51,403 nucleotides of DNA from Clostridia bacterium (lineage in GTDB: Bacteria; Bacillota; Clostridia; Oscillospirales; CAG-272): the NCBI GenBank assembly GCA_017502975.1, contig JAFVTV010000033.1:1-51403 (forward strand), written 5' to 3'. Below are positions 1 to 9,253 of the stretch, one piece after another. Every line of letters begins with the position of its first letter. Position 1 is the first letter of the stretch. Made by a program: the position numbers and the translations under genes. The notes beneath the pieces were generated by a model. It was not told the origin of the DNA. It ran no database searches and saw only the letters and a list, made by a program, of their open reading frames with translations.

Positions 1-25
1 CCCACAGCCGAAAATTCGGCTGATT

Positions 26-139
26 TGCCTTCCCTTGTAAGGGAAGGGGGACCACGTAGTGGTGGATGAGTAGTTTAAGTCAGTAACATCCTCATCCGTC
101 ACACTTCGCGTGCCACCTTCCCCTACTTGGGGAAGGCTG
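26..139. repeat. MITE-like palindromic intergenic element A
   Basis: The ends are related G/C-rich self-complementary blocks (CCTTCCCTTGTAAGGGAAGG near 28-47 and CCTTCCCCTACTTGGGGAAG near 116-135), one reading back against the other. Inside lie ACCACGTAGTGGT (51-63) and a GATGAG/CTCATC pair. There is no ORF. The architecture (outer inverted repeats, inner GATGAG arms, small hairpins) matches the element near 29.13 kb, although the sequences differ. A separate small palindrome at 5-22 (CAGCCGAA..TTCGGCTG) lies just to the left. Function is unknown; a non-autonomous mobile or REP-like element is the likeliest reading. Confidence 0.6.
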
Positions 140-200
140 CGATGGCTCCGCATTTTTATTCCACCGGCTCAGCTGGTGGTTTATTTTCGCTAAAGCTACA

Positions 201-237
201 ATAAAAAGGGTGCGTATTTGGTAACGCACCCTTTTTA
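201..237 (-). terminator. Rho-independent terminator of the pflBA operon
   Basis: A 12-bp stem (AAAAAGGGTGCG / CGCACCCTTTTT) with a 10-nt loop. Read on the minus strand it ends in TTTTT and overlaps the pflA stop codon, so it closes the pflB-pflA transcript. The A-rich other side means it could work in both directions. Confidence 0.85.
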
Positions 238-960
238 CATATTCGCTTTGATAATGGCAAGCGCGGCTTTTGCATCCTTTGAGGTAAGCGCGGGTGTGTC
301 ACCCAGCGGATAGGGGATGCCAAGGTTTTCGTACTTTGCCTTGCCAAGCGTGTGGTAGGGCAGGGCCTCTACCTTTTCAAGATTGTCAAAATCCTTCAAA
401 AATCTGCCAAGCGCGGCAAGTTCCTCCTCCCCGTCCGTGTAGCCGGGAATGATGACGTGGCGCACGCGCATTTTCACGCCCTTTTTCTGCAAGTATCTTG
501 CAAACGCCAAAATATTTTTGTTGCCGTGACCCGTAAGCGTTCTGTGCACGGTGTCGTCCATGTGCTTGATGTCAAGCATCACAAGATCGGTTGCGGCAAG
601 CAAGCGATCGATCTTTTCAAGATAGGCAGGGGTTTCGTGAAAGGTAACACCTGAGGTATCAAGGCAGGTGTGAATACGGTTTTTCTTTGCAAGCTCAAAA
701 AGTTCAATGAGAAAATCAAGCTGCATCAAGGGCTCGCCGCCCGTGGCGGTAAGGCCGCCGCTGCGATAAAACTCAATGTTACGCATCATCCGCGCGATGA
801 GCGCGGAGGCGGAGTGAACCTCACCCGCCCCCGGCACCCACGTATCGGGATTGTGACAGTACAGGCAACGCATGGGGCACCCCTCAAGGAATACCACAAA
901 GCGAAGACCGGGGCCGTCAACCGTACCAAAGGTTTCAATAGAATGAATAATACCTGTCAT
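235..960 (-). CDS. pflA: Pyruvate formate-lyase activating enzyme (radical SAM)
   Basis: 241 residues, the normal length for PflA. The radical SAM cluster motif is visible as CPMRCLYCHNPDTW near residues 28-41 (CxxxCxxC), preceded by the GTVDGPGLRFVVFLEGC lead-in typical of glycyl-radical activases, and followed by the TATGGEPL motif that contacts SAM. It lacks the ferredoxin insert of the larger glycyl-radical activases. Known role: reductive cleavage of SAM to generate the glycyl radical on PflB, in the cytoplasm under anoxia. It starts with ATG one base after the pflB stop, so the two are co-transcribed and probably translationally coupled. A terminator overlaps its stop codon. Confidence 0.97.
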   Translation of the reverse strand: MTGIIHSIETFGTVDGPGLRFVVFLEGCPMRCLYCHNPDTWVPGAGEVHSASALIARMMRNIEFYRSGGLTATGGEPLMQLDFLIELFELAKKNRIHTCLDTSGVTFHETPAYLEKIDRLLAATDLVMLDIKHMDDTVHRTLTGHGNKNILAFARYLQKKGVKMRVRHVIIPGYTDGEEELAALGRFLKDFDNLEKVEALPYHTLGKAKYENLGIPYPLGDTPALTSKDAKAALAIIKANM

Positions 961-961
961 A

Positions 962-3190
962 TCAGATCGAGCCGTGGAAGGTTCTCGAAATCACCTCATC
1001 CTGCTGCGCCTTGGTAAGTTTAATAAAGTTTACAGCGTAGCCGGAAACACGGATGGTGAGCTGAGGATAAAGTTCGGGATGCTTTTGTGCGTCAAGCAGC
1101 AGTTCGCGGTCAAATACGTTGACGTTGAGGTGGAAGCCGCCCTTTGCGCAGTAGCCGTCAAGCAGAGCCACGATGTTGCACTCGCGCTCCTCCTCGGTCT
1201 TGCCGAGTGCGGAGGGAACGATGGTAAAGGTGTTGGAAATGCCGTCCTGCGAATCCATGAAGGGGATCTTGGCAACAGATGCCATAGAGGCGATCGCGCC
1301 GTTTTGATCTCTACCGTGCATGGGGTTAGCACCGGGTGCAAATGCCTCACCGCACTTTCTGCCATCGGGGGTAGCACCGGTGTTCTTACCGTAGGTTACG
1401 TTAGAGGTAATGGTCAGAACCGAGGTGGTGGCAATACCGTTGCGGTAGGTGTGCTGCTTGCGCAAGTAGGTGATAAACAGGCGAAGAACCTCTGTGCCGA
1501 GGGAGTCAACGCGGTCGTCGTCGTTGCCGTATTTCGGGAAGTCGCCCTCAACGATAAAGTCGGTGGCAATGCCTTGGTCGTTGCGAACGACCTTAACCTT
1601 GGCGTACTTGATAGCGGACAGGGAGTCACAAACAACAGAGTAGCCTGCGATACCGGTTGCAAACCAGCGGCGTACCTCCTTGTCGTGGAACGCCATCTGT
1701 GCGCGCTCGTAGCAGTACTTATCGTGCATGTAGTGGATGGCGTTAAGAGCATTGACATATTCCCTAGCAAGCCATTCCATCATAGCCTTGTATTTCTCCA
1801 TGACCTCATTGTAGTCGAGGTACTCGGAGGTAATGGGCTGGAACTTGGGTGCAACCTGCACGCCGGTCATTTCGTCTACACCGCCGTTGATCGCGTAAAG
1901 AAGGCACTTCGCAAGGTTGGCGCGTGCGCCAAAGAACTGCATTTCCTTGCCCAGCTTCATCGAGGATACGCAGCAGGCGATCGCGTAGTCGTCGCCGTGC
2001 AGGGGGCGCATCAGGTCGTCGTTCTCGTACTGAACGGCGTGGTGTACGATCGAGATCTTAGCGCAGAAGCGCTTGAAGTTTTCGGGCAGGTTCTTGGACC
2101 ACAGAATCGTGAGGTTGGGTTCGGGAGCTGCGCCGAGGTTGTTGAGAGTGTTAAGGAAGCGGTAGCAGTTCTTGGTAACAAGGTGTCTGCCATCAACGCC
2201 AACACCGCCGATCGACTCGGTAACCCAAGTGGGGTCGCCGGCAAACAGGGCGTTGTACTCGGGGGTTCTTGCAAAGCATACGATACGGAGCTTCATAACG
2301 AAATGGTCAACGATCTCCTGTACCTCCTCCTCAGTCAGCACGCCGTTTGCAAGGTCGCGCTCAGCGTAAATGTCAAGGAAGGTGGAAACGCGGCCAAGGG
2401 ACATAGCGGCACCGTTTTGCTCCTTTACAGCAGCAAGGTAACCGAAGTATGTTGCCTGAACAGCCTCTTTAAAGCTCGAAGCGGGCTTAGAGATATCACA
2501 GCCGTAGGATGCAGCCATTGCCTTGATCATTTCAAGGGCGCGGATCTGCTCGGAAAGCTCCTCGCGGTCGCGAATGACGTCAGCGGTCAGCACCGAGGGG
2601 GTAGAATTCTTCTGCACGTTCTTATCCTCGATCAGACGGTCGATACCGTAAAGAGCCGCACGGCGGTAGTCACCGATGATACGGCCACGGCCGTAAGCGT
2701 CGGGCAGACCCGTGATGATGTGGTTGGAACGGCACTTTCTGATCTCGGGGGTGTAAGCGTCAAACACACCTGCGTTGTGCGTTTTTCTGTGCTCGGTAAA
2801 GAACTCAACAAGCTCGGCAGGCACGGCATAGCCGTTATCCTTGCAAGCCTTTACTGCCATACGGATACCGCCGTAGGGCTGGAGTGCGCGCTTTAAGGGC
2901 TTGTCGGTCTGAAGACCAACGATCTGCTCCTTATCCTGCTCGATGTAACCGGGTGCGTGCGAGGTGATGGTGGATACAACGTTGGTGTCCATATCAAGAA
3001 CGCCGCCCTTGGCGATCTCCTCTTTTCTCAGCTCGCTGACCTTCGCCCAAAGGTCAAGGGTAGCCTTGGTGGGGCCGGCGAGAAAACTGTCATCGCCATC
3101 GTAGGGGGTGTAGTTCTTTTGAATAAAGTCGCGAACGTCAATATCCTTTTCCCAAAGACCGCCTACAAAGCCTTGCCATTCTGTTCTCAT
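962..3190 (-). CDS. pflB: Formate C-acetyltransferase (pyruvate formate-lyase)
   Basis: 742 residues. It converts pyruvate plus CoA to acetyl-CoA and formate, a central anaerobic fermentation step. The catalytic Cys-Cys pair is in [10 protein letters not shown] (Cys406-Cys407). The C-terminal glycyl radical site RVSGYAVNF puts the radical on Gly717, 26 residues from the end as expected. The PFL N-terminal domain fills most of the protein. ATG start with an upstream GGAGG-like site. It is first gene of the operon with pflA. A long leader of about 140 nt separates the start from the promoter at 3334-3362. Confidence 0.98.
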   Translation of the reverse strand: MRTEWQGFVGGLWEKDIDVRDFIQKNYTPYDGDDSFLAGPTKATLDLWAKVSELRKEEIAKGGVLDMDTNVVSTITSHAPGYIEQDKEQIVGLQTDKPLKRALQPYGGIRMAVKACKDNGYAVPAELVEFFTEHRKTHNAGVFDAYTPEIRKCRSNHIITGLPDAYGRGRIIGDYRRAALYGIDRLIEDKNVQKNSTPSVLTADVIRDREELSEQIRALEMIKAMAASYGCDISKPASSFKEAVQATYFGYLAAVKEQNGAAMSLGRVSTFLDIYAERDLANGVLTEEEVQEIVDHFVMKLRIVCFARTPEYNALFAGDPTWVTESIGGVGVDGRHLVTKNCYRFLNTLNNLGAAPEPNLTILWSKNLPENFKRFCAKISIVHHAVQYENDDLMRPLHGDDYAIACCVSSMKLGKEMQFFGARANLAKCLLYAINGGVDEMTGVQVAPKFQPITSEYLDYNEVMEKYKAMMEWLAREYVNALNAIHYMHDKYCYERAQMAFHDKEVRRWFATGIAGYSVVCDSLSAIKYAKVKVVRNDQGIATDFIVEGDFPKYGNDDDRVDSLGTEVLRLFITYLRKQHTYRNGIATTSVLTITSNVTYGKNTGATPDGRKCGEAFAPGANPMHGRDQNGAIASMASVAKIPFMDSQDGISNTFTIVPSALGKTEEERECNIVALLDGYCAKGGFHLNVNVFDRELLLDAQKHPELYPQLTIRVSGYAVNFIKLTKAQQDEVISRTFHGSI

Positions 3191-3333
3191 GTATTTGTAC
3201 CTCCAAAAAATAGGAATTTGTTAACGAGCATAAAAAATACCGACATTTCGAGCGGTGCCCGACGGTCGGCTGAAATATGCGGGTCGCCGTTACGCTTGCA
3301 GTAGCATCGCGCCGTCGTTTTGCGACCATTGAT

Positions 3334-3362
3334 AGTATAGCACAACAAGGGGGGGATGTCAA
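3334..3362 (-). promoter_or_regulatory. Predicted sigma-A promoter of pflB
   Basis: On the minus strand, TTGACA, 17 bases, then TATACT. The 17-base spacer contains a run of seven C. Transcription would begin near 3327, giving a leader of roughly 135 nt with several GC-rich complementary patches before the pflB ATG. Confidence 0.75.
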
Positions 3363-3501
3363 GTAAAAGTTATACTTTTTTTGTGCCATTTTCATCATTT
3401 TTTACTAAAATAAGAGTATTTCTGATAATTGTTTAACAAACGGTTTTCCGCATATTTATTTTTGTTATTTTTATCACAAAAAATGAGAAAACGAAAGGAA
3501 A

Positions 3502-3526
3502 GCCGCACGGCAAAAAGCCGTGCGGC
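3502..3526 (-). terminator. Terminator of the MacB/FtsX-type ABC gene
   Basis: Perfect 10-bp stem GCCGCACGGC / GCCGTGCGGC with a five-base loop, nine bases past the stop codon of the ABC gene at 3536. On the minus strand it is followed by TTTCCTTTC, a moderate U-tract. Confidence 0.8.
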
Positions 3527-3535
3527 AAGGGAACA

Positions 3536-6500
3536 TTATTCGGAGCGCAGCGCCACAACAGGATCCTTTTTGGATGCGATGCGAGAGGGGATAAGACCTG
3601 CAATGAGGGTCAGACCCATGCTGATAGCAACTAAGATCACGCCTGCAACGGGCGGGAGCACCGCGCGGATGCTTTCCATATCGGTCACAACCCGCAAAAT
3701 GAGGTTGATCGGCAGACACAGCAAAAGCGTGGTGAGAATACCAATGGCACCTGCCGTAAAGCCGATGATAAGAGTTTCGGCATTAAATACGCGCGAGATG
3801 TCGCGCTTCGAGGCACCAATGGCACGCAGGATACCGATCTCCTTGGTGCGCTCAAGCACCGAGATATAGGTGATGATGCCGATCATGATCGAGGATACCA
3901 CCAGCGAGATCGAAACAAAGGCGATCAGCACGTAGGAAATGGCATCGACAATGATCGTGACCGAGGACATCATCGTGCCGACGAGGTCGGAATACTCAAG
4001 CTTGTCAGCATCGGCGGCGTTTTGGTTGTACTCCGCGATAAACGCCTCGATCTTTTCCTTGCTTTCAAAATCCTTGGCGTAGAAGTTGATCGAAGCGGGC
4101 TTTGCCTTTTCGGCATCGTCAAGCGCATCAAGCACGCTCTCAAGCGTTGCGTCGATCTGGGGCGCCATGGAGTACAGGGTTTCCTCAAGCTGGATAAAGG
4201 CGGGGTCATCGGCGGACATCGTGCCAAGGAGCGCCACAAAGATCTCACGGTTGACGGTCATCTGCTTGATGCTTTCGGTCAGGGCGGCATAGATCGCTTG
4301 CATGGCGGTATCGCCTGCCAGCTCGATCAGACCGGGAGTGGGGTTTGGCAACAGGGGAGCCATGGCGGGAATGCCGTTGAGGGCGCCCAAAATTATCTGC
4401 ATGTCAAGCACAGGCAGCAATTTTACAAAGTTTTGCTGGGTGATAGTAATGCCGCCCGTTCTCATGCTGAGTAGGCTGCACAGGGTGTCGAGTGCGTCGG
4501 TGTTGGCGGGGTTGCTTTTCGCAGCATCAAGAATTGCCGAGAAAATAGTCGCGCGGCCCTCCTCCGGCAGCAGCATAAACATACCAAGGAAGGACTCGGT
4601 GTCGGTGACCTGAATGCGGTCGGAAAATTCGGGATTGTTGAGGATCTGCTCTGTCATATAGGCGTAGAACATATCCATCGTTGCGGTATCGATCTTATCC
4701 ACCAGCTCGTGAATGGTTTCGGGGGTGTAGTGCGTGCGCTCAAAGGCGAGACCCGTTAAAACATTGACGGTGGGATACTGCTTTTGCTGATTGATCACGG
4801 CGCTTGCGGCATTTTTTGTAAGAATGTGATCGGTCAGCGCCTTGGTGTAGCCGACAGCCCCCGATATCGAGGTGGCGGCAACACCCTTTTTGGGGCGCAC
4901 GATTCCTGCGATCTTCAGCTCCTCGCCGTTTTTGCTGACAAAATCGGAAAGGTCAAACGCGGGGTTTTCACGCTGATCTGCCCACACGGGCTTGTTGCCG
5001 TCTGCGGTCGGATAGGTGCGGCCGGTTTCTGTGAAAAACTGCGCAGTCGTCAGGAGCATAAATTTGGTGTTCAGCAGCTCCTCAAAGGTGTAGGAGATAT
5101 CTTCGGCAACATAGTTGCCATCCATCAGAGCCTTCAACTCCTCTTCGATACCGGTGGGATCAAGGATGCCGAGCATGTATAGCGTCATTTTGCTGATCTG
5201 GTTGTTGCCGCTGACCACCAGCACGACCTCGTTGTAGCTTTGGGGCCAGCTGCCTGCAACCACGTCGTATTGCTGATCGAGCAGGTCTTTGTTATCGATC
5301 ATTTCGGAAAAGACGTTCATACCGCCCATGCTACCACCCATTTCCATGAGCTCAGACATGCCCGAGAAGGCGCTGCCCATATGGTCGAATACCACGTCCA
5401 TGCCGATCTCGCGTGCTTCAAGCAGAGCTTTGCCGTCCTTGTCGACAGCGACCATGTTGAAGATCTGCAGGTCGTAATCGTAGGTATACTGAATATCGTT
5501 GACAAGACCGTCTATCTTATCGGGGTTTTCCTCGATGTATTTTTTGAAGGCTTCAAGGTTGTTGCTGACCGTGGCGCTCATCGCCGACATCATAGTGCCG
5601 AGTGAGTCGTCCACGTGAATTTTTCCCGTGTCCTTGTAATCGGTGGTGTTGCCCGTTGAGGTCATAGCGCCGAGTAGGGCGGACATATCCTGCGTTTCCT
5701 TCAGGATCGTTAAGGGATAGGTGGAAAGCGTATCCTCCTGTACTGAGGCGATAAAGAGATTGACGCCGTTTGAGAGTGCTAAGATCAGCGCAATGCCGAT
5801 GATACCGATGCTGCCTGCAACAGAAACGAGCAGCGTGCGCGTTTTTTTGGTAAGAAGGTTGTTAAAGGAGAGGGAAAGCGCCGTGAAAAACGACATGGAT
5901 CGCTTGCCCTTTGCCGCCTTTTCCTTCTTCTTTTTTGCGGGCTTTTGTACCGTTGCCTCAGTAGCCTCGGCCTTTGCCGCTTCAACTTGTGCAGCTTCCT
6001 TGGCGGGCGCGGTATAGGGGTTGGTGTCCTCGGTCACCTGTCCGTCAAGGACCTTGATGATGCGCGAGGAGTAGGTTTCGGCAAGCTCGGGGTTGTGCGT
6101 AACCATAATGATGAGCTTTTCTTTTGCCACGCTCTTTAAGATCTCCATGATCTGCACGCTGGTGTGCGTGTCAAGTGCGCCGGTGGGCTCATCGGCAAGA
6201 ATGATCTCAGGGTCGTTTACCAGCGCACGGGCAATGGCGACGCGCTGCATCTGACCGCCCGACATCTGGTTGGGCTTTTTGTGAATCTGATCGCCAAGAC
6301 CGACCTGCTCAAGGGCGGCAATGGCACGTGCGCGGCGCTCCTCACGCGACACGCCCGAAAGGGTGAGGGCAAGCTCCACGTTAGAAAGCACCGTTTGGTG
6401 CATGATGAGGTTGTAGCTTTGGAACACAAAGCCGATCGAGTGATTGCGGTAAGTATCCCAATCAGCATCGGAAAACTCCTTCGTTGAGCGTCCGCCGATC

Positions 6501-6688
6501 ACAAGGTCACCCGCCGAATAACGGTCAAGACCGCCGATGACGTTCAGGAGCGTGGTTTTTCCACACCCCGAGGGACCCAGAATTGATACAAATTCGTGCT
6601 CTCTGAAGTCGATGCTGACACCGCGCAGCGCGGTGACCTGAGAATCTCCCGAAACATAGGTTTTTACAATGTTACGTAGGGAAAGCAA
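3536..6688 (-). CDS. MacB/FtsX-type ABC transporter, fused ATPase and permease
   Basis: 1050 residues. N-terminal ATPase: Walker A GPSGCGKT (about 38-45), signature MSGGQMQRVAIARAL (142-156), Walker B IILADEPTGALD (162-173) and H-loop MVTHN (about 195-199), typical of the LolD/MacB class. An Ala/Lys/Glu-rich linker (about 225-265) leads to one membrane helix (about 286-308), a roughly 520-residue presumed extracellular domain, and three C-terminal helices with the FtsX-type ERTKEIGILRAIGAS motif. The start is TTG, chosen because AAGGAGGAG lies eight bases upstream and the ATPase domain begins at once. Such proteins usually couple ATP hydrolysis to mechanical work on envelope proteins, lipids or peptides rather than bulk import. 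No two-component system or partner gene is adjacent, so the substrate is unknown. Confidence 0.9.
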   Translation of the reverse strand: MLSLRNIVKTYVSGDSQVTALRGVSIDFREHEFVSILGPSGCGKTTLLNVIGGLDRYSAGDLVIGGRSTKEFSDADWDTYRNHSIGFVFQSYNLIMHQTVLSNVELALTLSGVSREERRARAIAALEQVGLGDQIHKKPNQMSGGQMQRVAIARALVNDPEIILADEPTGALDTHTSVQIMEILKSVAKEKLIIMVTHNPELAETYSSRIIKVLDGQVTEDTNPYTAPAKEAAQVEAAKAEATEATVQKPAKKKKEKAAKGKRSMSFFTALSLSFNNLLTKKTRTLLVSVAGSIGIIGIALILALSNGVNLFIASVQEDTLSTYPLTILKETQDMSALLGAMTSTGNTTDYKDTGKIHVDDSLGTMMSAMSATVSNNLEAFKKYIEENPDKIDGLVNDIQYTYDYDLQIFNMVAVDKDGKALLEAREIGMDVVFDHMGSAFSGMSELMEMGGSMGGMNVFSEMIDNKDLLDQQYDVVAGSWPQSYNEVVLVVSGNNQISKMTLYMLGILDPTGIEEELKALMDGNYVAEDISYTFEELLNTKFMLLTTAQFFTETGRTYPTADGNKPVWADQRENPAFDLSDFVSKNGEELKIAGIVRPKKGVAATSISGAVGYTKALTDHILTKNAASAVINQQKQYPTVNVLTGLAFERTHYTPETIHELVDKIDTATMDMFYAYMTEQILNNPEFSDRIQVTDTESFLGMFMLLPEEGRATIFSAILDAAKSNPANTDALDTLCSLLSMRTGGITITQQNFVKLLPVLDMQIILGALNGIPAMAPLLPNPTPGLIELAGDTAMQAIYAALTESIKQMTVNREIFVALLGTMSADDPAFIQLEETLYSMAPQIDATLESVLDALDDAEKAKPASINFYAKDFESKEKIEAFIAEYNQNAADADKLEYSDLVGTMMSSVTIIVDAISYVLIAFVSISLVVSSIMIGIITYISVLERTKEIGILRAIGASKRDISRVFNAETLIIGFTAGAIGILTTLLLCLPINLILRVVTDMESIRAVLPPVAGVILVAISMGLTLIAGLIPSRIASKKDPVVALRSE

Positions 6689-6810
6689 GGTTTCTCCTCC
6701 TTAATATCAAATAAATCATTTTTAAGTATAGCATAAAAATGTGACAAGTAGATGAATTTTATATATTTTTTATTGAAAAACAAAAAAATTTTGCGACACG
6801 ATACGGCAAA

Positions 6811-6841
6811 ACGGCGTTGCGCCAAGCTGGCGCAACGCCGT
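6811..6841 (-). terminator. Terminator downstream of the CHAP-domain gene
   Basis: A near-perfect palindrome ACGGCGTTGCGCCA..TGGCGCAACGCCGT. On the minus strand it is followed by TTTTGCC; on the plus strand TTTTTT follows a few bases later. It ends the minus-strand gene starting at 8284. Confidence 0.75.
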
Positions 6842-6893
6842 GAGGTTTTTTGGGAGAGTGCGCTGTGATGGGATATCGCGCAGGAGTGCCTTA

Positions 6894-6919
6894 CGGGCTG
6901 TCAAGGTGCCAGCCCCTAC
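6894..6919 (+). repeat. REP-like 26-nt hairpin unit, copy 1
   Basis: CGGGCTGTCAAGGTGCCAGC followed by CCCTAC. The GGGCTG..CAGCCC stem replaces the GGACCG..CGGTCC stem of the 16858 copy, i.e. paired positions change together. The 3' CCCTAC tail is kept in all copies. Confidence 0.55.
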
Positions 6920-6961
6920 AAGGAGTAGTGCGAACAAGGTGCACTGCGGAAGCACAGATGC

Positions 6962-8284
6962 TCACACCGTCAAAAATTTCTTTGCGTACCACCAAAGTGC
7001 CGCGGCGGCGGCAAGCACACCCGAAACCGTGCCTGCCTCCACAGCCGCCTTTGCGGTGCTTTGCGGCACGTTTTGGGGGATATTTTCGCCAAGCGTGCCG
7101 CCCGTGTCACTCATGCCGCCGTCCTCAACGGGTGGGGGTGCGGACGGTGTGGAGGGCGCCTGCGGGAGCGCGTCCTCTGTTGCGGGCATTTCCTCAAACA
7201 CCGCCGTCAGCTTCAAATTTCCCTGCGGCAAGGCATCGCCCGAGCTGTAGATCTTGCCGTCACTCCCCACCCAGTGCACAAAGGTGTGCCCCTCGCGCAT
7301 GGGTGCTGTGCCGCTTGCACTTACCGCTTCAAAGCTGAAGTAGGAAAGCGCGGGCGGGCAGTTCTTAGCATTTTCTGCCGTGTAGGTAACTGTGTAAAAC
7401 ACGGGGGTGGTAAAGTCGGCATAATCAAGGGATATGTAGGCGGCTTGTCCGTTATACGTGATCCTGCCAAATCCGTTTTTGATCTCAAGGATCTCGACCA
7501 GTGCGCCGCGTGAGAGTGAGCCGAGCTTTGTCGAACTTGCAGAGGGGGAGGTGCGCACGTTTACAAAATCGTTGGTCACTGTGTAAAGGCCTGTGGCGGT
7601 ATCCTCAAGGGAAAGGGCGGATTTTGCAAGCGGCGTGCCGCTGTATTTCGGCTTGCCGTAGCCAACGATATAGGTATCGGTCAGGGCATAGTCGCGCAAC
7701 GCTACCTTGTTTGAGGAGTTGCCTTCTACGGTGTAAACGCGCCCGCCCTTTACGAAGCGCACGATACCAACGTGATCCGAGGCACGCGAAACACCTGCCG
7801 AGCGAAAGAAAATAAGGTCGCCCACCTTTGGCGTGTAGCCCGAGGCACGCGTGCTGTAAAGCCCCAGCTCCTGTAGCTTTTCTACCCATAGCGTGCAGCT
7901 TGTAAATTTGCCGCCTGCGCTATCCTTAGCGCCTGCCACGTCAAGGCACCAGGAAACGAATGCCGCGCACCATGCATAGGAATAGGAGCCGCCGATGGTG
8001 CCCATCGCGCGATTATATTCGGTATAGTTTTTGGTGCCCGAGCTGTTTTTGCCGTTGAAATCATTTTTGCTGTTCCCCTCGTGGTAGTCAAGCTGTGAGA
8101 GTGCCGCCGCAACCGTATCAAAGGCAGTGTCGCCCGTTTTGGTAATGGCGTTGATGTTTTGGTGGTACTGTGAAGATTTGTAAGCGCCGGTTATCGTGTA
8201 TGTAGGAGTCAGCGCGGCAAGGGGTATTGCCGCTGAGCCAAGAAGCAGGAACGAAACACATCCGACAGCGAAAATTCGCTTCAT
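6962..8284 (-). CDS. Secreted, membrane-anchored CHAP/SH3 cell-wall protein
   Basis: 440 residues. A signal peptide (1-24: Lys-Arg, hydrophobic core, Ala-rich cleavage region) precedes a CHAP amidase-like domain with candidate nucleophile Cys106 in SYAWCAAFVSWC and His171 in ASDHVGIV. A bacterial SH3 domain follows (about 232-290, VNVRTSPSASSTKLGSL), then a Listeria-Bacteroides (InlB B-type) repeat (about 297-365, GHTFVHWVGSDGKIYSSGD). A Pro-rich linker with 'DGGMSDTGG' and a last hydrophobic helix (about 418-434) with Lys-Lys form the anchor. No clear LPXTG is seen. Likely a peptidoglycan amidase or endopeptidase held at the cell surface. ATG start with AAGGAGGAC upstream. Confidence 0.85.
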   Translation of the reverse strand: MKRIFAVGCVSFLLLGSAAIPLAALTPTYTITGAYKSSQYHQNINAITKTGDTAFDTVAAALSQLDYHEGNSKNDFNGKNSSGTKNYTEYNRAMGTIGGSYSYAWCAAFVSWCLDVAGAKDSAGGKFTSCTLWVEKLQELGLYSTRASGYTPKVGDLIFFRSAGVSRASDHVGIVRFVKGGRVYTVEGNSSNKVALRDYALTDTYIVGYGKPKYSGTPLAKSALSLEDTATGLYTVTNDFVNVRTSPSASSTKLGSLSRGALVEILEIKNGFGRITYNGQAAYISLDYADFTTPVFYTVTYTAENAKNCPPALSYFSFEAVSASGTAPMREGHTFVHWVGSDGKIYSSGDALPQGNLKLTAVFEEMPATEDALPQAPSTPSAPPPVEDGGMSDTGGTLGENIPQNVPQSTAKAAVEAGTVSGVLAAAAALWWYAKKFLTV

Positions 8285-8393
8285 GGGATAGTCCTCCTTG
8301 GTAGTTTTTCTTTATTTTAGCATAGAAAGGGTGCGCTTGGGGCATGTAAAATTTGCCATGCGCGCCGAATGGGGGCGTTCACACAGAAATCAT

Positions 8394-8422
8394 TTGACTT
8401 TTTTGGGGATTTGTTATACAAT
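8394..8422 (+). promoter_or_regulatory. Predicted promoter of the 8520 gene
   Basis: TTGACT, 17 bases, TACAAT. It lies about 100 bases before the ATG at 8520 and is the only good plus-strand match in the divergent gap. Confidence 0.7.
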
Positions 8423-8519
8423 AATTATATCTTTATGCTTTTTTGCGACGGGGCTGTAAAAATATGGCTGCTTTGGCAGTGCCGCCAAGCATATGCCGTG
8501 CAAAGAAAGGAACGATCAC

Positions 8520-9251
8520 ATGTCTAAACCGAGAAAGAGCTATTATTTTTGGATCGCAGGCAAGGTTCTTTACGCCTTGCTTGCGCTTGGTATTTTCTTG
8601 ATGGTGGCTTATTTGCTGTGGCGCATCTATTTTTCAGATAATATTCCAAAGGAGCTGAAGGGGATTTCTCCGAATGCCGTGCTTGCCGAAGCCTATGAGC
8701 AGCACGGGGAGGAGATGCGCTTGCAAACGCAAGAGCAGGGAACCATTACCCGAAACGAGAACAATTACGGCTATTTTGCCGTGCCGCAGTTTGTATATAT
8801 CCCCGAGGCGGGTCAAATGCAGGTGCTGTTTCGCTATAATAACAGCACGCTTGAGGCAACGGCGAAGGATTTTGGGCTTTCCGAGCAGCCGCCCAAGGGC
8901 GAGATCGTGTACGATGTGTCGCTGCTGCAGATTACCGATCTTACCCCGGAGGATCTCAGTGACAACAAGGACGGCAGCGAGATGCTTGGCGAGCACCGCA
9001 TCCATCCCACCTCATATACCGTTCAAACTACAACGCTATACACCTTTATTCTTTACACCTTTGACAACGTCACCGTAACAGATGATACGCTTGTGGTCTA
9101 TTTTGACATCTATTACGGCGGGGCTGTGGATTACGAGGCAACGGCATACGGCACACTGCGCCTGTACCATAACGAGTCGGATTGGCTTGAGGTAGAGTTT
9201 AAAAAGAGCGATAAAAAAGCGCTGCAAGCATATAAGGAGCAAGGAGAATAA
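8520..9251 (+). CDS. Single-pass membrane protein of unknown function
   Basis: 243 residues. I do not recognise the family. After a short basic N-terminus (KPRKSYYF) there is one membrane helix (about residues 11-36), then a soluble domain that by the positive-inside rule would face outward. Visible patches are GTITRNENNYGYFAVPQFVY and repeated 'TVTDDTLVVYFDIYYGG'-like beta segments; overall it reads as a beta-rich extracellular domain. The ATG at 8520 is preferred over the upstream in-frame ATG at 8493 because GAAAGGA sits just upstream of it. Only two bases separate its stop from the next gene, so the two are probably co-transcribed. Confidence 0.75.
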   Translation: MSKPRKSYYFWIAGKVLYALLALGIFLMVAYLLWRIYFSDNIPKELKGISPNAVLAEAYEQHGEEMRLQTQEQGTITRNENNYGYFAVPQFVYIPEAGQMQVLFRYNNSTLEATAKDFGLSEQPPKGEIVYDVSLLQITDLTPEDLSDNKDGSEMLGEHRIHPTSYTVQTTTLYTFILYTFDNVTVTDDTLVVYFDIYYGGAVDYEATAYGTLRLYHNESDWLEVEFKKSDKKALQAYKEQGE

Positions 9252-9253
9252 GT

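Noticed and set aside
974-2896. 640-codon open frame on the plus strand opposite pflB
   Set aside because: It is the antisense shadow of pflB, a highly biased GC-rich gene; no ribosome site or known motif.
3255-3320. Possible riboswitch in the pflB leader
   Set aside because: I see no conserved core of a known riboswitch class; kept only as a low-interest finding.
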